NCBI GenBank assembly: GCA_033816765.1
Contig: CM066298.1
Span: 434,001 to 498,000, forward strand
Direction: 5' to 3'
DNA: 64,000 bases
DNA from: Nothopassalora personata
Taxonomy: Eukaryota; Ascomycota; Dothideomycetes; Mycosphaerellales; Mycosphaerellaceae
Shown here piece after piece: positions 52,614 through 62,141 of the stretch (position 1 is its first letter; the number at the start of each line of letters is the position of its first letter). The notes beneath the pieces were generated by a model, which saw nothing but the letters and a program-made list of their open reading frames with translations, was not told the DNA's origin and did no database searches. The position numbers and the translations under genes were made by a program.

Positions 52614-54961
52614 ATGCCTCCACGAAAGAAGCAGAAGCTGGTAGACCCAGTACCACCTCCACCATACAGCAAGTTCGCACCACCGAAGCCAACCAACATC
52701 TCCACTGCTGGCGTTCACACCATCCACATCGGTGTCGACTTCGGTACCACAAACTCAGGTAGGAAATTAACAGCCGTCCGTGGACCTCACATTGACATTT
52801 GACAGGTATCAGCTGGACCTCGAGTGATGGTACCAACATGAAGAGCCTCGACGAGGTCCACTGCATCCGTGATTGGTACATCGCAATTACCCCCGATATC
52901 CACCGAGATGTGCTTCACTAACATCGAACAGGCCTGGCCCGAAGGGTGATGCAGACTACTCCTGGAAGACTCCGACCCGCATCGCCTATGGCTCCGAGAA
53001 CGGCGGGGGCCTCAATACTTGGGGTTTAGAAGTTCTTCCCAAGATGAAGTCTTATTCCTGGTTCAAGCTTCTCCTTGATCCTGAGCAGGCCACCAAATTT
53101 GACGACCCGAGTCTCAACACCAGCGAAGGTCAAGGTGTTTTGGCCAAGCCGGCCTACAAGAATGCAGTCGATCTCTGCGCCGACTACTTGTGCGAGATTG
53201 CGACCTTTGCTCACAAGTACTTCGTCAAGCGTCTCTCTGCGGATGTTCTGGCCGCTACTCCCTTGGAATTCCACTTCACCGTCCCCGCCGTTTGGAGCGA
53301 CAAAGCGGAATCGGACACACTGCGCGCTGCACAGAAGGCAGCAAAGATGGCGAAGTTGAAAGTTTACCGCGACTCGCAGCTGTTCCTGATCCGTGAACCA
53401 GAGGCAGCAGCAATCGCTACTATGGCCTCGCTCACCTTTGGAGGCTCCGAGCAGCAGATTAAAGTGCGTAAAGAAGATGAATCCAGACTCTGCATGCACT
53501 GACATTGAACATTAGGCCGGAGACAGGATCCTGATCTGTGACTGCGGTGGATGCACCGTGGTAAGTTCCTCCATCTGCTCCACTGTGGCTTTGCTGAGAC
53601 CGTCATAGGATGTGACCACTTACGAGATCGAATCCGTCACGCCCAAGCTGAGCTTCAGGGAGCTTGTCGTGGGCACAGGCGGTAAATGTGGCTCGACCTA
53701 CATCGATCGTGCGTTCATCAAATGGATGGAGTCCAAATTCGGGGATGCCTACATGAACTTGTCGTGGCAGAAGCGAGGTCCAGCCAGCCGTCTGATGAAG
53801 GAATTCGAGGCCCGCAAGCGTGACTTTGATAACTCCCAGGACCCAGAGAAGTATTACGAGATGCAGTGCTGGATGAACGATGCCTCGGAGTCCAAGTACT
53901 ACGAAGAGGAAGAGGGAACCGTCAGGATCTTCACGCAAGTCACCACAGGTCTTGGTGTCGCATTCCCATGACTGACTTGAGACTCCAGTGACGACATGCG
54001 CAAGCTGTTCGATCCGGTGGTGAAAATGATCATCGCGCTCATCGAAAGCCAGCTCGAAGCGGAGAAGAAGCAGAATCGGGGCAAAGTAACCATCAAGACC
54101 ATCATCCTCGTCGGCGGCTTCGGAGACTCGGTCTACCTCAACGACAAACTTCGCGAGTGGTGCACGAAGGCCAACATTCGTCTCATCTGCCCAGAGCACC
54201 CGTAAGTTTTCAACTCGCGCTTTACATGATTCCGCTGACAATGACACTCAGTCAAGCCGCCATTGTCCGTGGTGCAGCACTCAGTGGCCTGCAACAGATC
54301 CAGCCAACTTCCCGTCGTGCTCAACGTCATTATGGATTCTGTTTCTCAATGCCCTTCGATCGCACTCGACACAGCATTCGGGACAAGTACACCTCGGCCT
54401 GGGACGGTAGGGCTCGTGCAGACGGTAACCTTGTCTGGGAAATGGCGAAGGTACGGCGCACCCCTTTGAGACACGTACCAATGCTGACATGAGCCACAGG
54501 GTGACCTGATCAACGAAGACACCAAGATCATCTCAGGTTTCCATTCCTTGGTCTACGAGGACTCCCCTGGCAGTCACACATCGACCGTCTACAGCTGCGA
54601 TTTTGACGATGCTCCAGATCACGTCCGCATTCCAGGTTAGGAGTCATAATTCTGTGTGAAGATGCTTTCGATGCTGACATCTACAGGCGCAAAGAGGGTC
54701 GCTGTGATGAAGATGGACTTCAAGAGCATCGACCTGACCCAGTACGAGTCCAGATGGCACAATGGACGCCTGCTACGCAAGGTCGATGCTGAGTTTCAGA
54801 TCCACTTCGGAAGTCGTCGTGGCGTGCTCGAGTTCTCTTGCCACGCTGGAGGCAAGGAGATCGGCAACGCCACTGTTATATTCGATGGCCAAGATGGTGC
54901 TGGTGCCTCTGCTGGAGTTGGACATGGTTCTTCGTGCGCTCCAGGCTGCGCCACGCAGTAA
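52614..54961 (+). CDS. Hsp70-like actin-fold ATPase (HSPA12-type), nine exons
   Basis: Exons 52614-52758, 52806-52875, 52932-53463, 53516-53560, 53609-53934, 53989-54201, 54252-54450, 54500-54635 and 54687-54961 total 647 codons (646 residues) with all phases matching. Introns are 47-56 bases; the fifth (53935-53988) starts with GC (GCAAGT), a GC-AG intron. ATPase motifs are phosphate-1 GVDFGTTNSG, split by intron 1, phosphate-2 CDCGGCTVDVTTYEI, split by intron 4, and the adenosine motif IILVGGFGDSVYL. FTVPAVWSD and REPEAAAIATM are typical of the divergent Hsp70/HSPA12 group of filamentous fungi. The N-terminus is basic (MPPRKKQKL, possible nuclear signal). It lacks a normal Hsp70 substrate domain and EEVD end. 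Role unknown; such genes are often multicopy in fungi and linked to heterokaryon or stress biology only by association. Confidence 0.88.
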
Positions 54962-55188
54962 ATCGCGAGCGAGCGAGACGGCTCGACACGACGGATCACG
55001 CCATGATGAGAGCAAAGCCTCTAGATGGCATCTACTTCATTCAAACAGGCCATTACTGAGGTAACTTCCGGCGCACCCAAGAAGAGAGATCTTTCCAAAA
55101 GCACAGCACGAAGCTGCAGTTGCATAGATTGTATCGCTTGGGTATCATAGCCGTAGAACCAGAACCAGAACCAGAATAAACATGATCA

Positions 55189-55947
55189 TCATGGGACCTC
55201 ACTCGTCTCCTTCCCACTCTTTTTTCCTTTCTTCTTTCCCTTCTTCTTCCTCTTCTTCTCTCCACCAGCACTACTCTCCTGTCCACCCTCGGGCGCAGCA
55301 CTCAACGCCTCAGCCGTCTTTCCATCCGAACGCTTCTTCACTGCACTCTCTTCCTGCACACCATAAAGCTCCTCTTCCACATGACTCTCATCCTCGACAT
55401 CCTCCGCCTTCACAACATTCACATGTCCTTCTTCCGCCGCCTTGATCTTCTTCGCACTGGAATCGGACCTCGTATGCATTCCCACCCCAATAGCAGCACC
55501 GGCGTAACCGTTCAAACTCTCCAACTTCCGCTTCGCCCCGGCCCTCTGCGCAGCCTCTCTCTCCTTGCGTTCTTGATCATACTTCTCATTCCCATTCAAA
55601 CCCGCTTTGATAAATCTTCCAGCGGCACTTTTGTCCAGTCCCACCTTTCGCGCTGAACCTCCGGCACCGATCTCTTCGGCGGATTTGATTTTGGCGAAGT
55701 ACTCCTTGACCCGGTTGAGTTCTTGGTAGACCGGGTGGGAAGTTGCGGAGACACCGTGGAGGCGCAGGTAGGAGAAGATAATGGATTCGAGGGCGTAGGT
55801 TGTGAGGATGTAGAGTTTGGATTTGTCGAGTAAGGGCAGGCGCGAGGTGGATGCGGATAATGCTTGAGATAGTAGGGGTTGGAGGGCGGATTCGAGGTCG
55901 TCGATGTTGGAGACGAGGTCGTCGATTCCATCGGTTATGGAGTCCAT
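55189..55947 (-). CDS. LRP1: Exosome-associated C1D/Lrp1 (Rrp47) protein
   Basis: An intronless gene of 252 residues from ATG 55947. Residues 1-110 match the Sas10/Utp3/C1D domain: IDDLVSNIDDLESALQPLLS, ILTTYALESIIFSYLRLHGV, HPVYQELNRVKEYFAKIK. The RFIKAGL motif follows at about 110. The rest is a Lys- and Glu-rich tail ending in KKRKKKGKKKGKKSGKE. Rrp47/Lrp1 binds the N-terminal domain of the nuclear exosome nuclease Rrp6 and RNA, and takes part in 3' processing of rRNA, snoRNA and cryptic transcripts. It is nuclear by family and by the basic tail. The SET gene diverges from a start 190 bases away. Confidence 0.9.
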   Translation of the reverse strand: MDSITDGIDDLVSNIDDLESALQPLLSQALSASTSRLPLLDKSKLYILTTYALESIIFSYLRLHGVSATSHPVYQELNRVKEYFAKIKSAEEIGAGGSARKVGLDKSAAGRFIKAGLNGNEKYDQERKEREAAQRAGAKRKLESLNGYAGAAIGVGMHTRSDSSAKKIKAAEEGHVNVVKAEDVEDESHVEEELYGVQEESAVKKRSDGKTAEALSAAPEGGQESSAGGEKKRKKKGKKKGKKSGKETSEVP

Positions 55948-56136
55948 CTTTGGACAATATGTGTGGTGGTTGTGATATTGTGGTTGTTGTTGCGAAATTT
56001 AGGTTGGTGATCTGTGGAAATTTTGGACCTCGAGACGGGGCTGGATGGAGCTTGCGCTTGCTTGATGTTTGGGCTCCACTTCTTTCCTAACAGCTACTTT
56101 CATATACGCATGATATGCGCTGAAAAGACAGCCGCC

Positions 56137-57489
56137 ATGTCCAGCACCACAGCCTCAAAGAAGCGGAAACGCGAGTCGAAGCAAGATGCTACCAAAATGA
56201 CCGAACCCGCAGACAAACATACCCTCTTCACGCACTGGTCCCTCGACCGCGGCGTCGAAATCACCAACGTCAAAGCATCCGCCCTCCCAGGCCGCGGCAT
56301 AGGCCTCGTAACAACCAGCAAGATCAATAAAAGCGACCGCATCCTCTTCGTCCCGGAAGAAGCCATGTTCAGACCCTCCACCAACATCTTCAGCAAGAAC
56401 GCCTCCAAAATCTCCCCTCAAGCCCAACTCGCCATCAGCATCGCCCAAGAATGCAGCAAACCCTCCTCTCCCTACCACACCTGGACAACCACCTGGCCAA
56501 CTGACGCAGACATCAAAGCGAGCATGCCGCTCTTCTGGTCTGAAGAACTTCGAAACTACCTGCCGCCCAGTGTGCAGCAACCTCTAGAGCGGCAGATCAA
56601 GGATTTTGAGAAAGACAAGGCAGCGCTTGCGGAAATTTCTGAGCTTACGAGTGACTTTGAGTACTACTGGGCGATTGTCAATTCGAGGAGTTTTCACTTC
56701 AAGCCTGCTGGGAGTAAGCCGGGGTTTATGGTGTTGTGTCCGTTTATCGATTATATGAATCATGGCCCTGATGGTACGGGGGTGGTTGTGAAGCAGACGG
56801 GGAAGGGGTATGAAGTCTGGGCTGATAGAGATTATGGTACGTGTCGTGTCTTCCTTTCACATTGTCATCGTTTCCTCTCTCCTTGCATCTATGTTACAGG
56901 CTGTTTTGATATAAGAGGTACGATACGGTGAGTGGAGCTACAGACATTGAACCAGATCAATACGAATTGCCAGTCTGACGCTGCGATAGCTATCGGAGAA
57001 GAAATCCTCGCCACCTACGGCGCTCACCCAAACGACAAGCTGCTGGTCCACTACGGCTTCGTGAACAGTTCTGAGCCCGGCCGACCCACTGACGATGACA
57101 TCCGACTCGACCATCTTATCTTGCCCGACATGCCAGAAGCCACACGCGAAGCACTCCAAGACGTGGGCTTCCTGGGCGGATACGCGTTGCTCCCTGGCAC
57201 AAACGAGTTGTGCTTCAAGACCCAGGTCGCGATTCGTGCAATTCTACTAACCGCCAATGAGTGGGAGTATTTCATCGCCAATGGCGAGGATCTCAGCGGC
57301 GACCAGAGTGGGAAGGTCCGGCAGTGGTTGAGTCCGCGAATGAAGGAGTATCGCATGGCGGCGGCTGCGAAGCAGAACGAGCTCGAGAAGCTTGAGGTGA
57401 AAGACGAGGAGCAAGAAGCTGTGCGGCTGCTGAAAGTGCGATGGAAGCAGATCCAGAATGCTGTTGATGCATTCCTCGCGACCAAATGA
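56137..57489 (+). CDS. SET-domain protein lysine methyltransferase (Rubisco-LSMT/Rkm type)
   Basis: Exons 56137-56836 and 56990-57489 give 399 residues. The splice is chosen because GTACGT...GATAG (153 bases, CTGAC branch site) yields ADRDYAIGEEILATYGAHPN, exactly the SET pattern of Y-x-x-G-E-E-I-x-x-x-Y-G; other acceptors create stops. The SET domain starts with VKASALPGRGIGLVTT and has FIDYMNHG (the NH knot motif) at about 208. A helical C-terminal substrate-binding domain follows (EWEYFIANGEDL). It resembles the Rkm/SETD group, which methylates ribosomal proteins or other non-histone substrates. The first ATG is uncertain because the frame is open further up, with further in-frame ATGs at 56014, 56110 and 56197. 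Confidence 0.87.
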
Positions 57490-57708
57490 CCTGATCGCGA
57501 AGACCAAAGTCGCAGCCATAGCTATGATCGACGCCTCGCTATGCAATTTCCACAGTGCTGTACAATCCGCAGACAGAACCCGCGCTGTCCATATGCTTCG
57601 TAGCTCATAGTCTCAATCCTCATCCTTCTGCCCTCTCCCTCTCCCTCTCTCCATCTTCCCCTGCCACTCCTCCTAACATTCCCTCAAAAACAGCGGAGCG
57701 GATCATAC

Positions 57709-58198
57709 TCAGTCTTCGTTTAGCAAATCATCCAAATCATCATCATCCCACCCCTTCCCACCCCTCCTCTTCACCTCAACTTTCCCCACTCCTGAAACCC
57801 CACCAGCACCACTCTCCGCCTGCTCCGCCACCGCCGTAAGAATCCCTTTCAACTGCTCCTCCGTGACTTTCGCACGTAATTGTCCTGACCTCGCCAGCAT
57901 GATTAACCGGTTTTCGACATCTTCGGCACGTTTTGGGTTCACCATGCGGATTCGGGATAGGCGGTCGGCGGAGGGGGGCTCGAGGATCTGAGAGAGGATT
58001 GAAGCGCGGACTTCGAGTTCGCGTCGTCTGTGGGATTTGTTAGTAGGGAGGGGGTGGTGGGGTGTTGGGTAGTGATTACTTTTGTTGTTCTTCTTGACTT
58101 CCTCCTTGTGCGGCTTGTGGTGGGCCTGCGCCGCCTTGTTGGGATTGCAGCTGTTGGAGGCGTGCGGCGCGGATGGCTTCGAGGTCTGCGTCGGCCAT
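57709..58198 (-). CDS. PDCD5/TFAR19-family DNA-binding protein
   Basis: Exons 58198-58080 and 58027-57709 (52-base intron GTAATC...CCACAG) give 145 residues. The N-terminus is MADADLEAIRAARLQQLQSQ with a Gly/Gln-rich stretch, followed by RRELEVRASILSQILEPPSA, DRLSRIRMVNPKRAEDVENR and GQLRAKVTEEQLKGIL, the signature core of PDCD5, and an acidic end DDDDLDDLLNED. Human PDCD5 is a three-helix-bundle protein tied to apoptosis and to TRiC; archaeal relatives bind DNA. The fungal role is little known. Full length, no anomalies. Confidence 0.92.
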
Positions 58199-58394
58199 GC
58201 TTGTGCTATGGTGTTGGGAAAGGAAGGTTGATTCGAGGTTGTGACCCGACTTGCCCCAAGTTGGTGGGGCTATCGATAAGTTTTAGGTTCTGTTCTTGGA
58301 AGGCAGCAGCTCCACTACAATAACATTGGCAGTCTTGGAGTGTGGTTTTAAATAAGCGGGATGTGTGCTATGGCGTCGATAACACCGTTTGACA

Positions 58395-59366
58395 ATGGAT
58401 CAAGACCGGCGGAAGAGCATTAGGGATGCATTGCACAGTTACAGAGAGCGCGTCGAGGCTCTTAGCTTTTTGCTCCTACGAGCAGCCATCAATGATCCAA
58501 ACAATCTTCCAGCACCCGATGGTCGCGTAGAGAGCGAGGAGACCACTCAAAGGCGACGAGTGTACCAGATCGCAACAAAGTGCCTCAGACATTGGGATGA
58601 GAGAGAATATGATCACTTGACTTCTCCAGAGCAGTACCTCTCCCACGACCTGCGTGAAAGCCTGGTCCGACGCTACAGTCTAGACGGTATCATTGACTAC
58701 AATCCACCCGATGTCGAGAAACGGGAAGCATAGTTTGCCCACATCAAAGATGCCATTGCCGCGATGAACATCGATCCCTCCCTCCGACGCCCAGACAGTC
58801 TCCCAGAAGATCTTGTGTTCCTCTGCACTTTGGTAGACGGCATATGTGGCCCAGGCCTACCCCCATGGCGTCAAATACAACAAATCGAGTTCATCTCATC
58901 AGTGACACCTGGCGGCCGCGCATCTGAGGGGAGCCAGAGGACGAGAGCTCGTGTACTGAAGGGCGTTCGCGACGATTCTGATCTTGAACCAAACAATGCT
59001 ATCACGTTCAATTGGTGCGACTGGGACATATCTCTAGCCGTGCGCATCAGCGACGCAGAGTTCAGTCCAGCTGGCACGTGGGCTGTATTCTGTCGCAGAT
59101 TGCGCTCCAGCCTGGACGAGCTCGGCGTCCACGATCCGAATCTGAACACCGAGGAAGGTCTGTGGATAGACGAGGATGGGGAATGGAGGTGGAGATACGG
59201 CGCGAATGATGGAGACTGGGAAAGTGCGCTGTACGAGCGTGTCGAGGACTTCCTCGAATGGTATGCTACGTGCAAAGAGCCCAAAGCAAACGATTGTAAG
59301 ATCAGTTCTCTGCATTTAGCGAGATGGGATGGGTTCTTGGTAGGCAATCCTACGAGTTCATCCTGA
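58395..59366 (+). pseudogene. Unrecognised accessory protein, one frame split by a TAG
   Basis: From ATG 58395 a single frame runs to TGA 59364-59366 (323 codons) broken only by TAG at 58731-58733. Before it the sequence reads RRKSIRDALHSYRERVEALS and WDEREYDHLTSPEQYLSHDL; after it, FAHIKDAIAAMNIDPSLRRP, NWCDWDISLAVRISDAEFSP and WESALYERVEDFLEWYATCK. Both halves have the same charged, aromatic-rich style and neither has a start or end of its own in good context. A 47-base intron ending at this TAG would change frame. Either it is a pseudogene by one C to T change (CAG to TAG), or the stop is read through. No family is recognised. It starts 196 bases from PDCD5, divergent. Confidence 0.5.
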
Positions 59367-61247
59367 TCACGACTGCGATGTGATAGCGGCAAAAGGCTTC
59401 ATCAAGCAGCCTCGACATTGTGCGTAGTCGAAGCACAAATCGCAGCGGCGTACGTTACATACCAGAATTGCATGTGCTGCAAGACTATCTGCACCACGTA
59501 GATCCAGTCCCTTCACTCACCTCCTCCCCTTCTCACAAACTTGCCCCGCTACGGGAACTCCAGTCTTTCCTTTCCTATGACGTAGCCGAATGCACCACTT
59601 TCACATCTATAACGCCGGAAAGCAAAACGGCAAGTGAGACACAACGAACAACGACGTTTCAGTATCGCGTTTTTTGCCCTTCGTTCGCCATCGACGCGGC
59701 GAGACGAGCGGGCATACTATCTACGCTATTGTGCAGGTATTTGTACGTTATTTCTTCGAGGCTACGAAGTGCCTCCGCCCCGTCCTTCCTCGAAAATCGC
59801 GACGATACTGAAGAGAGAGAGAGTGGGGCCCATTTTCCGTTTTGCTGTCCACCACTTGCCACGGCTACAAGTCCACGACTGATTTCGAGAACACCCTCTC
59901 GTCCTATTACTGTACAGTCAGAACCTCCAGTGACATTACTTCTGCCCGCCCCACACAAGGCAAAGGGCCATTCACTCCAGAATCTACCTGCGCTTTGCGA
60001 GCAACAGCTCGTCATAAGGACGGAAAATCGAAACAGTAATTAGTGCAAACTACCGGCAAGGCCTCGTTGTATTAGAGAACTCTTGCAAAGTTGTAGTTTC
60101 AGAGAACCTACGCAGTTGCGATCGAGGTCTCCTGAATTCGTGATGGTCCTTTGTCTTGTGCGGCGCAAGTCCCGAAGAAGATCTACAAACCCCAGCCATG
60201 CACCCCCACGTGGAAGATCCCAGCAGCCGTCAATGCCCCGCGGTACGCAGGTACAATGACAGCATAACGTAGATCGAAGGCGTGCTTTCGCCATAGAGAA
60301 TTCAGATTTTCAGGCACGAGAGCCACGCAAGCCCTTTGTTGGCTTCTTCACTGGTGCATGCGATCTTGAGACTTATGAGACTATGGGAGGGGAAGGGTAG
60401 TGCGCGTGTAGAATGTCGGGGTAGGCTTCGCGCCGCCGATGATGAGACGGCGCTCCGAGACAGGTATTCCCATGCAGTGCCTGCTCCGAGATGAAGTGAG
60501 GGGCCGATGCTATTATTGCTGGAGCGTTGCAGCCTTACAGGCTGGAGTTTGCAAGCAAATGGAAGTAGAGGTACGAAGAACGTGTTGTAAGCGGTGGCTT
60601 TGTCAGGTCGTGTGGAACTTGATTACATTCCTGTGGCATTGTTCTACCAGGCCGAGGCGCTGACCGGATAAGTCGTCTCTGCGATGTGTACTCATCGTCA
60701 CTATTTTGCTACAATTCTGTGCCGTGCCGTGACCAACACCCGATCAACTTTCGATCACGATCAGCAGCTCATCGTATGGACGGCACGTCTCTCTTCTTCA
60801 GCATAAACGGGGATCTGGACCACGGCAAGCAGTCTCCAGGATTTCGTCGCCTTTGATTGGCCAACCGGCGCAACGACAAAGAGATTCTGTCCCATTCCTT
60901 GGCATTGCCTCGAGCACGCAATCCAGGCTTGCCTCCTTTCGGAGGACGATTTTGTAAGCTTCTAGCATCGATGCCCGGCAGAGCGTCTGCTCTGGTGAGA
61001 GGCGAGGCCGGTATGGCGTGCTCGATTCTGATTGTGTGTAAGTATTACACCATTTCGATTGCAGGCGCCCTTCTGCCCGTCCATCGACATCATCGACTTG
61101 TCTTGACACACTACATCTCTCTGACTCTTTTGGTCTACCATCCCACACTCCAGGTAGCCAGCACAAGCCAGTAGCGTCTTCATTGTCGACTGGAGCAGAA
61201 ACAACCTGGTCCCGAACCCGGAGAACGAATACTTTGCACCTACCACA
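59367..61247. other. Long intergenic region upstream of PAPS reductase
   Basis: Almost 1.9 kb with no confident gene; the longest frames (59420-60043) lack domain character and are C/T/A-rich. The right end must include the PAPS reductase promoter and leader. No sulfur-regulator site could be named with confidence. Confidence 0.45.
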
Positions 61248-62141
61248 ATGGCTTACCGTCCACGCTCTAACTCGAGCGACCGCGAGTCTGGCTACGCCAG
61301 TGGCAGCTCAACTGCCTCGCTATCAGATGTCTACTTCAGCAGGCCGCATCTGAAGTTCTTGAACTCGCAGTTGGCGAAGTTGTCTCCTCAGGATGTTCTC
61401 AAGTGGTGCATCACCTCGCTGCCAAACCTCTACCAGACCTCGGCATTTGGTCTCACAGGGTTGGCAGTCATGGACATGATCTCCAAGCTCGACTTTGTCC
61501 TCAAGCCAGGCGTTGATCTCATCTTCCTCGACACTCTTTACCACTTCTCGCAAACACTCGACTTGGTTGAGCGAGTCAAGGCCAGGTACCCACATCTTAC
61601 TATCCACTCTTACAAGCCAGAAGGATGCGACACGACAGCCGATTTCGAGGCTAAGCATGGCGAGAGGCTGTGGGAGACGAACGACGAGTTGTATGACTTC
61701 GTCGCCAAGGTTGAGCCGGCACAGCGTGCGTACAGAGAACTCGGCGTGCAAGCCGTCTTGACCGGTCGGCGACGCACGCAAGGTGGAAAGCGTGGTGATA
61801 TCGACATCGTGGAGGTCACCGAGGAAGGCCTGATTAAGGTCAACCCACTTGCCAACTGGTCGTTCAAAGACGTCCAGAAGTACATCCAAGAGAATGACGT
61901 CCCAACCAATGAACTTCTCGATCAAGGGTACCGCTCTGTTGGTGACTGGCACTCCACTCAGCCAGTGACCGACAGCGAAGATGAGCGTGCCGGCCGCTGG
62001 AAGGGCAAGCAAAAGACCGAGTGCGGCATCCACAACAAGCGCAGTCGATATGCCATCTTCCTCGCCGAGCAAGAAGCGAAACGCCAGGAAGAACTCAGCA
62101 ATGCCATCAATGCCGGCCTAAAGATCGATTCGTCCTCATAA
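61248..62141 (+). CDS. MET16: Phosphoadenosine phosphosulfate (PAPS) reductase
   Basis: An intronless gene of 297 residues from ATG 61248, in the clean context ACAATGGC. The N-terminal 27 residues are Ser/Arg-rich, then the PAPS reductase fold: LKWCITSLPNLYQTSAFGLT (PP-loop-like), VDLIFLDTLYHFSQTLDLVE, GCDTTADFEAKHGERLW, LTGRRRTQGGKRGDIDIVEV, VNPLANWSFKDVQKYIQEND, YRSVGDWHSTQPV and the catalytic-Cys motif KTECGIHN near residue 266. It reduces PAPS to sulfite with thioredoxin in the sulfate-assimilation pathway. Upstream lies the siroheme-making gene (44863-46665) and downstream, same strand, the start of ATP sulfurylase. Length is typical. Confidence 0.95.
   Translation: MAYRPRSNSSDRESGYASGSSTASLSDVYFSRPHLKFLNSQLAKLSPQDVLKWCITSLPNLYQTSAFGLTGLAVMDMISKLDFVLKPGVDLIFLDTLYHFSQTLDLVERVKARYPHLTIHSYKPEGCDTTADFEAKHGERLWETNDELYDFVAKVEPAQRAYRELGVQAVLTGRRRTQGGKRGDIDIVEVTEEGLIKVNPLANWSFKDVQKYIQENDVPTNELLDQGYRSVGDWHSTQPVTDSEDERAGRWKGKQKTECGIHNKRSRYAIFLAEQEAKRQEELSNAINAGLKIDSSS

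Noticed and set aside
58687..58733. Intron ending at the TAG of the 58 kb gene
   Set aside because: The only reasonable donor (GTATCA) gives a 47-base intron, which shifts the second half out of its coherent frame.
59420..60043. 207-codon plus-strand frame
   Set aside because: Low-information Ser/Thr/Pro/Arg composition without motif, with overlapping frames on both strands; judged chance.
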